A stretch of 13,033 nucleotides of DNA from CALCEB01 sp035531475 (GCA_035531475.1 DATKST010000117.1:1-13033), one strand, 5' to 3'. Numbered from the stretch's first letter, positions 1 through 7,670 are shown. The notes: generated from the sequence alone by a model not told the origin. Numbers and translations: made by a program.

Positions 1-1
1 C

Positions 2-151
2 CCCGACCTGGCCTCGCTCCGACGCGAATCGCGAGCCTGGAATCGGCAGGTGAACCGCGCTCGCGTCAAGATCAACTGGAAGTTCAGCCGGCGCGACGCC
101 CGGCACAAGTTCGGCTATCATAAGAACTCTTTCAAGCGGTCAATGACCTAG
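2..151 (+). CDS. IS630-family transposase, C-terminal end (cut by window edge)
   Basis: Open from the window edge to TAG at 149-151; 49 residues are visible. They contain W-N-R-Q-V-N near the start, then the block VKINWKFSRRDARHKF. This matches the end of IS630/Tc1-mariner-type DDE transposases, where a W-x-x-x-x-N segment is followed by a (V/I)-x-W-x-F-x-x-x-x-A-R-x-K block just before the stop. The catalytic DDE residues would lie upstream, outside the window, so activity cannot be judged. The IS right terminal repeat should fall shortly after the stop, but I could not place it without the left end. The element sits directly against a broken sensor gene, which suggests that gene was its target. 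The call rests on the C-terminal motif alone. Confidence 0.72.
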   Translation, partial: PDLASLRRESRAWNRQVNRARVKINWKFSRRDARHKFGYHKNSFKRSMT

Positions 152-609
152 TCGCGACGCTGGCAGGCCATCCCGGTTGGGTTGCGGGGCTGGTGTTGGC
201 CGTTCTGGAAGGTCTCCTGATCTCCGTCTTCTCCCGGGCTTGGACTGGGAAGCAGCGGGCGGCAATGATCCAGCGGTTGACCGGGTAGAGCGAAAGGCTT
301 GAAAACCACCTCCGAACTTTGCTGGAATCGACCAGCGATCTGGAGTTTCTTCTGGATGGGGATGGGAACATTGTCACTTGGAATCCCGCCGCAGAAAGAG
401 TAACCGGACACAAAGCCGATCATGCCATCCGGCAAAATCTGACCCGCCTCTTGCCGGCTGGATCCCCACATCAAACTCAAGAGTGGCTGATGAATGTTCT
501 GGCCGGTGAAGATCCAGCCCGGTCGAACCTCCCAATTATCTCAAACGACAGCAAACTGATCCACCACCCTAATAAGTGCCGGAGCCACGCTAGAACTCCT
601 GAATTGTAA
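151..609 (+). pseudogene. Broken membrane sensor with PAS domain (TAG stop and frameshift)
   Basis: One reading frame shows protein-like sequence on both sides of a TAG at 286-288. Before it lie a hydrophobic membrane-type segment (GWVAGLVLAVLEGLLIS) and a basic stretch (KQRAAMIQRLTG). After it come a short helix (ERLENHLRTLLES) and a clear PAS core: FLLDGDGNIVTWNPAAERVTG, then TRLLP and WLMNVLAGED. A membrane helix, a linker helix and then PAS is the usual layout of sensor histidine kinases and GGDEF proteins, but no output domain follows. At about 562 the PAS frame loses sense, while the next frame continues plausibly (TTLISAGATLEL), so a frameshift is likely. TTG at 319 could start a 96-residue ORF, but it has no good SD. 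The 5' part abuts the transposase, so the gene was probably damaged by that insertion. Confidence 0.6.
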
Positions 610-694
610 CACCGCAAATGACTGGCATTGGGGTGACGGCGAAAGGCTAAGGAACCGAGCCAAATTTCAAATATCTTTGGCTGGAGATTATCCG

Positions 695-748
695 TAAAAG
701 AAAGGCCGGCAGAGTTCTCAATAAGCCCAATAGGGACCCGCTCCGGCC
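695..748 (-). terminator. Candidate terminator for the DUF2844-DUF3443 operon
   Basis: Arms GGCCGG (704-709) and CCGGCC (743-748) enclose the DUF3443 stop codon. On the minus strand the distal arm runs into TTTCTTTTAC (rc of 694-703), a U-rich tract of the sort that follows intrinsic terminators. The loop is long (33 nt) and one arm lies within the last codons of the gene, so this is a moderate call. Confidence 0.4.
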
Positions 749-1962
749 GGTGTGGTCTGGGTATTGATGGCGATAAAAACGTTACGGCCAAAAAAGAATG
801 CCAGGCCCCAATCGAACTGTCCCGTGTCCGGACCACCCAGATCGTTGAATGCGGAGTTGCCACTTTTGAACAAGGTGTCGGCGTTGGAGATGTTGAACGA
901 GACCTGGCCGGACGTGCCGTTCACACCGGTGTTGGCGGCGGTAAAGTTCTGCGTCGATGTCGGACAGGAGAATCCCTTGTTGCCATCGGTACATGCCGGA
1001 ATTCCGATGGTGGATGAGCTCAGGAAGAAGATGCCATTTGATCCCGTGTCGAGGTAACTGCTGGAATAGGCTTTGTTGTTGAAAGTGGTAGTGAAATTTC
1101 CCTGGCCGTCGGTGGTGTAGACCTTGGCGCTACCCAGCGCGTTGTCGGATTGGGTGCCGATGCCGAAGATCATGGACCCGGAGACCGTGGTGGCTCCGGG
1201 GCTTGGAATGGACGGAAGCGAAATCATCAAGCCGTTATTATCCTGTGCAAAGAGCCAGACCGGATTTTGAAGCTGGTTATTGAGTGGAACCGATGCCACC
1301 GCGCAACCCGAACTCGGGCAGCTAAAATAGATGGGGGGAACGGTGGAGACACTGCCGGCGCAAGCGGCACCGCAATCGTGGCGGAAAACGCCAACGCCGA
1401 TGAGGCCGTTGGCACCGAGCGCGGCAACGGAATTATCATTCGTGCCGCCGCTGTTGCAAGCGTGGGGGACGACAGGGAAATGGGTGTCGCCAATGACCTG
1501 GATAGGAACCGAGGAGGCTTTTTCGCCGGCCATCTCCACGTCAGCGGCTTCCACAGGTCCCCAAACGTAGGAATTGTCCGCAAAGGTGACGCAATTTCCG
1601 AGCGGGCTGCCGCTGGAGTCGTTGACTTGGGTGAGGGGAATGCTGATTTGAGAAGCGAGAATGCGAAGACCTTCTGAGCCGGTGTCAACCTGCACGTCCT
1701 GGATGGTTTGGCAGTTCGAAGTGCCCGGCGCACAGAGGGTCACGTTGGTGAAAAGCACATCGGCATCATTATTCAAGGGGCCCAAGTTCACTTGAACGGC
1801 TTGCGTGTTGTTCACCGCCGAGCCGCCGCCGGAACCGCTGTTTCCACCACTGCTGGAACTGCTGCCCCCGCCGCAACTTGCCAGGACCGTCAAACCGGAA
1901 ACAAGCACAAAGGCAAACCCCCACCGGCTAAACCTCGAAGCGGAAACATGCTGTTTCTTCAT
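718..1962 (-). CDS. DUF3443 lipoprotein, pepsin-like architecture
   Basis: 414 residues. The N-terminal signal ends in a lipobox (LASC, Cys30), followed by a Gly/Ser-rich tether (31-49), so a membrane-anchored lipoprotein facing the periplasm or surface is expected. The body matches DUF3443: LCAPGTSNCQTI, VQVDTGSEGLRILAS, WGPVEAADVEMAGE, LGANGLIGVGVFRHDCG, NPVWLFAQDNNG, IFGIGTQSDNALGSA, YLDTGSNGIFF and DWGLAFFFGRNVFIAI. The two DTGS motifs (D93, D305), the glycine-rich NGLIGVG block and the C-terminal WGLAFFFGRNVF block fall in the order seen in bilobal pepsin-type aspartic proteases. I infer that fold; activity is unproven. The start ATG lies in an ATGA overlap with the upstream DUF2844 gene, which implies translational coupling. 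Several cysteines suggest disulfides. Confidence 0.88.
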   Translation of the reverse strand: MKKQHVSASRFSRWGFAFVLVSGLTVLASCGGGSSSSSGGNSGSGGGSAVNNTQAVQVNLGPLNNDADVLFTNVTLCAPGTSNCQTIQDVQVDTGSEGLRILASQISIPLTQVNDSSGSPLGNCVTFADNSYVWGPVEAADVEMAGEKASSVPIQVIGDTHFPVVPHACNSGGTNDNSVAALGANGLIGVGVFRHDCGAACAGSVSTVPPIYFSCPSSGCAVASVPLNNQLQNPVWLFAQDNNGLMISLPSIPSPGATTVSGSMIFGIGTQSDNALGSAKVYTTDGQGNFTTTFNNKAYSSSYLDTGSNGIFFLSSSTIGIPACTDGNKGFSCPTSTQNFTAANTGVNGTSGQVSFNISNADTLFKSGNSAFNDLGGPDTGQFDWGLAFFFGRNVFIAINTQTTPAGAGPYWAY

Positions 1963-2402
1963 CGCACGACCGCCGGTGAGAGATTGCTGGGCAAAAGCCC
2001 TGGCGCGTAGGCGCGGCCCCGGAAAGCGCGCAGGTGTCCGCCCGATTCGACCACAAGCTGGTTGGTGGCCACGCTGACAGCCCGATGGCGGCGGGAAGCG
2101 GCGGGCGCGGCCTTCTGAAACTCCGGGAAGTACGAACCTAGCAACTGCGAAAGGTTGGGCATCGCCGGCCCCTGCCAGGATACACCAAAAACCATGCCGG
2201 TGGCGGAGACGTATTCTTTCACCAGGGTGCCGTCTGCGGCGGTGATCTGCTGCACGGAATAGCCCCGGCGCTCGACGGAGCGAAGTTCTCCATGTAGATG
2301 TGCCCGGTCAGATTGCACGGATGCAACGGGTTGACCCAGGACCGCCCAGGCCGGAGTCACTTGCAGCAACAGACCCAATAGGACTGTTAAAATGACTTTC
2401 AT
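1959..2402 (-). CDS. DUF2844 secreted protein
   Basis: 147 residues, close to the family's usual size. A clear Sec signal peptide (MKVILTVLLGLLLQVTPAWA) is cleaved before VLG. The mature part has the DUF2844 hallmarks: LVKEYVSATGMVFGVSWQGP, then PNLSQLLGSYFPEF, then NQLVVESGGHLRAFRGRAY and LLPSNLS near the end. The molecular function is unknown. The start ATG is preceded by GAGG (rc of 2407-2410). The stop TGA shares three bases with the ATG of the DUF3443 gene downstream. The two families are known neighbours in Burkholderiales and acidobacteria, so the products probably work together outside the cytoplasm; a role as partner, chaperone or inhibitor of the DUF3443 protein is speculation. Confidence 0.88.
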   Translation of the reverse strand: MKVILTVLLGLLLQVTPAWAVLGQPVASVQSDRAHLHGELRSVERRGYSVQQITAADGTLVKEYVSATGMVFGVSWQGPAMPNLSQLLGSYFPEFQKAAPAASRRHRAVSVATNQLVVESGGHLRAFRGRAYAPGLLPSNLSPAVVR

Positions 2403-2471
2403 AGAACCTCGATTGTTCCATAACCAATGGTACCACTACCGTGCCAGGACGGCATCTCTCCATCTCTTCTT

Positions 2472-2578
2472 GGTAGTGTCTCAGTTTGTTTGCTGTAGCG
2501 GCGCTCATAGAGCGCCAAACTTCGATCCTCTACGGTTTCCGGCGCTCATAGAGCGCCGCAGCAAATTGCGCCACTACC
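2472..2578. repeat. REPIN-like element: two hairpins inside inverted outer arms
   Basis: The 17-mer GGCGCTCATAGAGCGCC occurs twice, at 2500-2516 and 2541-2557. Each copy is a perfect 7-bp hairpin with loop ATA. The pair sits within longer inverted arms. The left arm begins GGTAGTG at 2472-2478 and runs through TTTGCTG. The right arm is its complement, AGCAAA then CACTACC (2572-2578). The arms agree at 14 of the 17 outermost aligned bases, with small gaps further in. The spacer between hairpins (2517-2540) begins AAAC and ends near GGTTT. Two REP-type palindromes in inverted order within one unit resemble REPINs. It lies upstream of both the DUF2844 operon and the large haem gene. Confidence 0.7.
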
Positions 2579-2703
2579 CTCTTCTTTGGACGCTTTGCCA
2601 AGGTAAAAAGTTGCAGGTTCGTTGCTCGATTCATGACGCGAAGCAATACGACAACGATTGGGTGGAGCACATCACAAGGGGCCCGCGCATTCAGAAACCA
2701 TCT

Positions 2704-2738
2704 CCCCGCTTGCGGGCAGAGGGTGCCGCGAAGCGGGG
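2704..2738. repeat. Intergenic palindrome (CCCCGCTT ... AAGCGGGG)
   Basis: Arms CCCCGCTT (2704-2711) and AAGCGGGG (2731-2738) are perfect 8-bp complements around a 19-nt loop. The sequence resembles common bacterial intergenic repeats of the form CTCCCCGCTTGCGGGG. It lies about 150 bp before the large haem gene and is not followed by a T-run, so it reads as a repeat remnant rather than a terminator. The rest of 2579-2872 shows no gene. Confidence 0.45.
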
Positions 2739-2834
2739 TATGTGTGGGACTCGCGTCAAACGTTGTGCAGTCACTCTCGCCCGGCCTCATTGGAGGAACA
2801 CAGGATTGATTGTGCCGTAACCTCAAAATGGAGC

Positions 2835-2840
2835 TATGAT
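2835..2840 (+). promoter_or_regulatory. Weak -10-like box upstream of the large haem gene
   Basis: TATGAT lies 45 bp before the chosen ATG. The best -35 partner is TTGTGC at 2810-2815, with a 19-bp spacer that is longer than ideal. It is a candidate only. Confidence 0.2.
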
Positions 2841-2872
2841 TAACGACGCAATCAAATTTTCGTCGGACACTT

Positions 2873-2878
2873 GGGGAG
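2873..2878 (+). promoter_or_regulatory. Shine-Dalgarno that fixes the start of the large haem gene
   Basis: GGGGAG lies 7 nt before ATG 2886. The longer alternative start, TTG 2871, overlaps this SD and has none of its own, so ATG 2886 is preferred. Confidence 0.6.
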
Positions 2879-2885
2879 TCGGGTT

Positions 2886-5800
2886 ATGAAAATCGGAGGC
2901 AAATCCTCTCAAGTTATCATTCACACGTTGGCGCTGCTCGCGGCATTTGGACTGGTGATTTCAATATTCCGCGCGGCGCGGGCCGTCCGGGCCACCGAGT
3001 CCGCTGCCGTCACTCGCCGTTTGGTCTTGGGCAAAGCGAAGGCAGGCTCGCTCTACGCTGTCACGGTTTCCGTAAAAGATCCAACACAGATTCAGGGCAA
3101 GCAGGCTCTCCACGTCACCATTGCGGATAATGAGGGTCCTGTGGCGGGAAAGTGGTTGCACTCCGCCGACCTTGATTTTTATCTGACGCTCAGGGCGCGA
3201 GCGGCAGGTCCGGTGGTGGCCAGCGTGGAAGCTGCTCCCGGAACGGAAATTCCTGCACTCGATACGGTCCTGCAACTCGTGCCGCAGTCAAAGAGTGAGG
3301 TGGGCAGGCACGGGCAGCCGGTGGGAGTCATTGCTGCCGAACTCAATGCCACCTGGCAGCTTGCCCAACCTTTCGAGCTGGGCCAGACCATTTACGGTAG
3401 TTCGGATGAGCGGCCTTACGCTGCGTCACCCACTCAAGACGCCTACGCCGCAATGCTCAAGGGTTTTCAATGGTTCAAGTTCACTTTCCATGGAACCCAG
3501 CCGCGCCTGGTCTACTTCGTTCTCACCGTGACCGACCGCGATGTTCCGCTGGACGTTGACGTGTTCACGTGGGGTAAGAACGCCGCAGGCCAGCCGGACG
3601 TGATTCCTTACCGGGTTGGCGAGTCCCGCTACCGGATTGAAGCGACGCAGAATTATCCGGGCCTTTATAAGTTTCGCACCCGCATCGTCAAGCCCGGCCA
3701 GACCTATTACGTGCGCGTGGAAGCGGACCACCCGGCCTATCAACTTCGCACCTATGACTATCCCGTGCCTCCCTACACCGACCCGCGCCAGGCAGTGCGC
3801 ACGGGAATGGATTTTCTGATCGATATGGGTGACACGTGGCTTTCCAATGAGCCGCGCCGTGGATCGGTGGCGCTGCGCACCACCATGGCCCATTCGGAAA
3901 CGCAACTCTGCATCGCTTGCCATCCCACCCAGTTCAGCACGCGCGGCTACCTGACCGCAGTCAAGAACGGATATCCACCCACGCAGCGGGAAGCGCTGGA
4001 GTTCATCACCGACCGCATTTATAACAACGCCCGCCCGCTCTATGGCGAGCCGGACACCAATTGGGTGCGGGTGATCTACTCAGCGCGCACCGTGGCCAGC
4101 CGCCTGCCGGTGATCGCGCATCAATACGAAGCCAACGTCACCCACGATCCGCCGCGTCGCGGCTTCGACATTCCTTATGGTAATTTTCTGAAGATACACT
4201 ACAAAGACCTCAAGACCATGCCCGGCAACGAGCCGGACGGCTGCGAGCCGGATATCAGCCCGTTTGAAATCGCCACGCAGAGCTGGCAGACCTTCAACAT
4301 TCTTTACCGGCAGACCCACGACTCGCAATGGCTCGCCGAGCGCGACCAGGTGGAGCGCCTGGCTGTTCCAGATCCGCCGAAAAACATGATCGACCTGAAC
4401 TGGAAGATCCATTTTTTGGCGACGGTTAACCGCCAGAAATACGCTGCACAACTCGACACGCTGATCGACCAGCTTTACAGCTTTGAGACCCCGGCTGGAA
4501 CCTGGCCTTATCCTTTTGACAAAAAGGCGAAGCCCTCGGACTTCATCTCGTATCACGCCATTCTGGCTCTGGCGCTCGCCGGGCGGCGTCCCGAAACCGA
4601 CGAACACTTGGCGCGCGCCGTCCAAGCGTGCCTGCACGCCCAGTTGCCGGAAGGAAGTTGGGAAGGCGACCCTGTCTACCAAGGCTTCAACACTCCGTTC
4701 CGGGCCACCCAGTTCGCAGTGATGGCCCTTTCCACGCTCTATCCGGGATCGACCCGGGCGAAGAATTGGGATGCCGCGTATCCCGCGCCTCCCACCCATC
4801 TGGCGACGAATAATTTGCCCTTGCTGTTGAACCAACTCGATCAATTTTGGGACCTCGCCCCAGAGCCGGTGTTGCGCAGGATTCGCAACGTCCTGGCCAC
4901 CAGCCGTCAGCCGCTGGCCCGCGAAGCGGCGGCCCGTGCTCTCGGCCACATGGCCGATCCTGGCGCGCTTCCCGTGTTGAACAAGGCGTTGGGTGATCCC
5001 ACCAAGATGGTCCAGTGCACGGCGGCCTATGCCATCCGCATGATTCTTTCGCGCCGCCCGGACATCCCGGCAAATCAGCGTGACTTGCTGGCGGCGTCCC
5101 TCCGCGCTGGTGATGCACGCACTCGTTGGGGAGCGACGCGAGTGTTCAATCAGCATTTCAAGTCGCTCACCGGCGATTCCGAACTGTTGCAGGCGCTGAC
5201 TGCGGACTTGAGTGACCCGGCGCCGTTCGTGCGCTTCCAGGCGGCGTCCGGCTTGTGGCGCTGGTATTACTGGCAGGTGGATCATCCCGCCGTGCGCAAC
5301 GGCATTCTCCAGGCTCTGGCCACGCGGCTCAGCATTGAGCAGGACCCCATGGTGCGCCGCGGGCTCCAGGAAAGTGTGTATGACGTGTTGGACGAAAACA
5401 CCGGCTACATGGCGGCATGGATTCGCACCGTCTCAACTCAGACCGATAAAGATCGAATTGAGGATGGTTACCAGGCGGTGGTGCGCGACCAAGCCCATGT
5501 GCTGGCCGCCGTGCTGCGACAGGCGAGTCCGCAAGGCCGCGAGGCGGTCCTGAACGCGCTTTGGGATTTTCACGTTCGCCATTACGCCCTGCCCCAGGTA
5601 AAGAAAGGCACAGTTTCCATCGGCTTGCCTGCGGTTTTGACGAAATACGTCGAGGGCGTCCCCGATCTTCACGTGCCCGGCTATGAATATCCGCCCTATC
5701 GCGAGACCGTTGATTTCAAATACGACGTTCACAACGGCTTCTTTCAAACCCGCGTCGGAAATGACAGCGACTTGATCCACTTCTTCGCGAGCTCCGGCCC

Positions 5801-7178
5801 TGAGCTGGAGGATGCATTGATTGAGTGTCTGCGTGGTCAAAATGCAGGCGATACCATGAAAATGGAGGTATTGAAAGCGGGCAGCACGCTCAGCGGCGCG
5901 GGAGACGCGCGGTTTGCCCTCGCTGTCTTGCGGCTTTCATTGGACCCGGACAAGGACGTGCGCGGAACCGTGCGCTATGTTTATCAGAATGGGCAGCGCG
6001 GCGTTCTCAACATCAATACGCCGGCGGCGCCGGATCCGGCCTTGGTGAAGACCGTAGTGAAGATCCTCGACCAGGGGAATGGCGACAGCCAGGCGGTGGT
6101 GCTGCCACTGCTCGCGGCTTTGCCCAGCAATTCAGGCTGGAACAACGAGCCGGCGGTGCTGGACGCATTGCGAACGTTGCTCGAGCGCCAACCGCGAGCG
6201 TCCAACTACGCCGAAGTGCTCGGCGCGGCATCCGGCTTCAATCCACTGATGGAGGATCCCCGATTGCGAGACCAGATTTTCGCGGGTCTGGACGATCCCG
6301 CTGCGAAGGTGCAGCGCGCCTCCATCCGTATTTGCCTGGAGCATTTTCTTTCCAATCCCAAGACCTCGAAACGAGTGACGGCGGCGTTTGCGCGCTTTGA
6401 AAGTTCACAACGCAATATCCTGATTGAGGAGGTGAACGATCCAAAATTTATGCGCCGTCATTTGGGTGTATCGGGTGGCGCGGTGTCTCAGGATCAGGCT
6501 TATTTCCTCGGACACAATACGTTTTACAAGGACCCTGACTTCCTGGCCAATCCGGTGGTGCTCAGCACGGTGATGGCCAGTCTGGAAGATTCCGATGCCA
6601 ACGTTCGGGCGGCGGCGTTGGACCTTCTGCGCAAGGTGAAAGGCATCGAGCAGCAACCGGACTTCCGGGCGGCACTCCAAAAGCTGGAGGGAGAACAGAA
6701 CCCACGGCTCAAACTGATCGCGCAACGCGTCCTGGGCGGCAAGAAACTGAGTGACGCCCTGGCCGATGTGCAACCGGGTTCGGTGCTGGACTATCGTTAC
6801 TTCGTCGCCAGGATTGAGCCGATCCTCGCCACTCCCGGCGCTGACGGCAAAGCCTGCGTCTTCTGCCACGCCAGCCATGTCATCTTCAAGTTGCTTCCGC
6901 CCAATGAGGATGGCGTGTTCTCCCCGCAGGATAGCGAAGACAATTATAAATACGCGATGCGTGTGGTGGATATTAACAATCCCACGCATAGCCTGATGTT
7001 GATTAAGCCGACGCGCCCCACCGATGCCTCCGGCAACGTCGCCGATTACCTGGCCACGCACAACGGCGGCCAGCGCTGGCCCGGCAACAAGTCAAGCTGG
7101 CAATATAAGACCATCCTGGAATGGATACGGGGGGCAAGCATGGTAACGGCACAGAACGTCCGGAAGGCTGGCAATTGA
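2886..7178 (+). CDS. Exported di-haem c-type protein with toroid-like and HEAT repeats (1430 aa)
   Basis: ATG 2886 is chosen for its SD. A signal or anchor helix (IIHTLALLAAFGLVISIF) is followed by about 250 residues of beta-rich sequence. The first haem motif, CIACH, is at 342-346. Around residues 495-620 there is an alpha/alpha-toroid-like segment with a QW-type motif (QLPEGSWEGD), as in squalene-cyclase/prenyltransferase repeats. HEAT-like helical pairs fill about 655-845 and 990-1285 (for example AREAAARALGHMADPGALPV and SDANVRAAALDLLRKV). The second haem motif, CVFCH, is at 1324-1328 in a C-terminal domain resembling planctomycete-type cytochrome c modules (ARIEPIL before it, ILEWIRGAS at the end). 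The substrate is unknown. It is likely a periplasmic electron-transfer or scaffold protein. It stands alone; the upstream genes run the other way. Confidence 0.85.
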   Translation: MKIGGKSSQVIIHTLALLAAFGLVISIFRAARAVRATESAAVTRRLVLGKAKAGSLYAVTVSVKDPTQIQGKQALHVTIADNEGPVAGKWLHSADLDFYLTLRARAAGPVVASVEAAPGTEIPALDTVLQLVPQSKSEVGRHGQPVGVIAAELNATWQLAQPFELGQTIYGSSDERPYAASPTQDAYAAMLKGFQWFKFTFHGTQPRLVYFVLTVTDRDVPLDVDVFTWGKNAAGQPDVIPYRVGESRYRIEATQNYPGLYKFRTRIVKPGQTYYVRVEADHPAYQLRTYDYPVPPYTDPRQAVRTGMDFLIDMGDTWLSNEPRRGSVALRTTMAHSETQLCIACHPTQFSTRGYLTAVKNGYPPTQREALEFITDRIYNNARPLYGEPDTNWVRVIYSARTVASRLPVIAHQYEANVTHDPPRRGFDIPYGNFLKIHYKDLKTMPGNEPDGCEPDISPFEIATQSWQTFNILYRQTHDSQWLAERDQVERLAVPDPPKNMIDLNWKIHFLATVNRQKYAAQLDTLIDQLYSFETPAGTWPYPFDKKAKPSDFISYHAILALALAGRRPETDEHLARAVQACLHAQLPEGSWEGDPVYQGFNTPFRATQFAVMALSTLYPGSTRAKNWDAAYPAPPTHLATNNLPLLLNQLDQFWDLAPEPVLRRIRNVLATSRQPLAREAAARALGHMADPGALPVLNKALGDPTKMVQCTAAYAIRMILSRRPDIPANQRDLLAASLRAGDARTRWGATRVFNQHFKSLTGDSELLQALTADLSDPAPFVRFQAASGLWRWYYWQVDHPAVRNGILQALATRLSIEQDPMVRRGLQESVYDVLDENTGYMAAWIRTVSTQTDKDRIEDGYQAVVRDQAHVLAAVLRQASPQGREAVLNALWDFHVRHYALPQVKKGTVSIGLPAVLTKYVEGVPDLHVPGYEYPPYRETVDFKYDVHNGFFQTRVGNDSDLIHFFASSGPELEDALIECLRGQNAGDTMKMEVLKAGSTLSGAGDARFALAVLRLSLDPDKDVRGTVRYVYQNGQRGVLNINTPAAPDPALVKTVVKILDQGNGDSQAVVLPLLAALPSNSGWNNEPAVLDALRTLLERQPRASNYAEVLGAASGFNPLMEDPRLRDQIFAGLDDPAAKVQRASIRICLEHFLSNPKTSKRVTAAFARFESSQRNILIEEVNDPKFMRRHLGVSGGAVSQDQAYFLGHNTFYKDPDFLANPVVLSTVMASLEDSDANVRAAALDLLRKVKGIEQQPDFRAALQKLEGEQNPRLKLIAQRVLGGKKLSDALADVQPGSVLDYRYFVARIEPILATPGADGKACVFCHASHVIFKLLPPNEDGVFSPQDSEDNYKYAMRVVDINNPTHSLMLIKPTRPTDASGNVADYLATHNGGQRWPGNKSSWQYKTILEWIRGASMVTAQNVRKAGN

Positions 7179-7205
7179 CAGGGATTGGCCCGAAGCCAGG
7201 TTCGT

Positions 7206-7229
7206 GAATGGCCGGGGCTGAGGCCATTC
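7206..7229 (+). terminator. Hairpin just after the large haem gene
   Basis: GAATGGCC (7206-7213) and GGCCATTC (7222-7229) form a perfect 8-bp stem with an 8-nt loop, 28 bp after the TGA. The flank CTTCTCTCC is pyrimidine-rich but lacks a real T-run, so it may be a weak terminator or mRNA 3'-end stabiliser. Confidence 0.45.
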
Positions 7230-7236
7230 CTTCTCT

Positions 7237-7318
7237 CCGGCAGGAGCCCGCTTCCCGCTCACAGGTGGGGGAATTCCGTAGCGGCGGGCTTCAGCCCGGC
7301 AGGTGCCCGCTTCCCGCT
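7237..7318. repeat. Direct repeat flanking a GCGGGCTTCAGCCCG palindrome
   Basis: A 23-mer beginning CCGGCAGG occurs at 7237-7259 and again at 7296-7318 with one mismatch (period 59). Between them CGGGCT-TC-AGCCCG (7285-7298) forms a 6-bp hairpin within GTAGCGGCGGGCTTCAGCCCG, an intergenic palindrome type familiar from acidobacterial genomes. The remaining bases to 7444 hold no gene that I can support. Confidence 0.5.
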
Positions 7319-7444
7319 TGGGAAAGGGGAAAACCACGCAGCGGTGGGCAAGGATTTATTCATGAACTCTTCCACGGGGACCTGACGGTTCTCGATTAAG
7401 ACTTGGTGAAAACTCGGGGCCACATGCCCGAACTGCCACCAGAT

Positions 7445-7603
7445 TTACGCTGGCCTCTGCTCCCTGAATGGTAGTGAGCAGACGGACCGCAGGGCTGCCA
7501 GGCTTTCGGTTTTGATTTGCGAGACGCGGCTTTCATTCACGCCCAGGCTGCGAGCCAGGAGCGGAAGACGGCATGAGATTGAACGGGCGAGGTTTTCTTT
7601 CAG
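7445..7603 (-). pseudogene. Remnant of a second FliA/WhiG-type sigma factor (region 4 only)
   Basis: On the minus strand, one frame ending at TAA (rc of 7445-7447) reads LARSLGVNESRVSQIKTESLAALRSV. The intact sigma factor 0.6 kb upstream has MAQSLGVNESRISQIKNESLDAMRSI at its region 4.2 helix-turn-helix. The match is close at DNA level too (ACGCCCAGGCT and neighbouring bases recur at 7540 and 8127). Upstream of this block the frame reads LKENLARSISC, a shortened region 4.1, and no region 2 is found. A different tail (CSLPFREQRPA) replaces the intact protein's ARKQVA. This is a decayed paralogue at the 3' end of the cluster. Confidence 0.7.
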
Positions 7604-7670
7604 TGGATGGAATTTTGGCCCTGTAATATTTGCACGGCTGTGGAAGAATCTGCTCCGTCGCTAAACAGGA

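Noticed and set aside
2429..2448. Sigma-54 promoter for DUF2844 (TGGCACGGTAGTGGTA on the minus strand)
   Set aside because: The -24 half fits, but the -12 half lacks the conserved GC dinucleotide.
2500..2557. Two identical 17-mers as a mini CRISPR
   Set aside because: There are only two copies with a 24-bp spacer, the repeats are perfect hairpins with inverted outer arms, and there is no cas gene; this fits a REPIN-like unit.
2392..2820. 142-codon plus-strand open frame
   Set aside because: It runs through the palindromic repeat element and the DUF2844 start region, has an unconvincing composition and no SD; the region is intergenic.
4080..5285. 401-codon minus-strand open frame inside the large haem gene
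   Set aside because: It is antisense to clearly coding sequence with HEAT repeats and a haem motif; long antisense frames are common in GC-rich genes.
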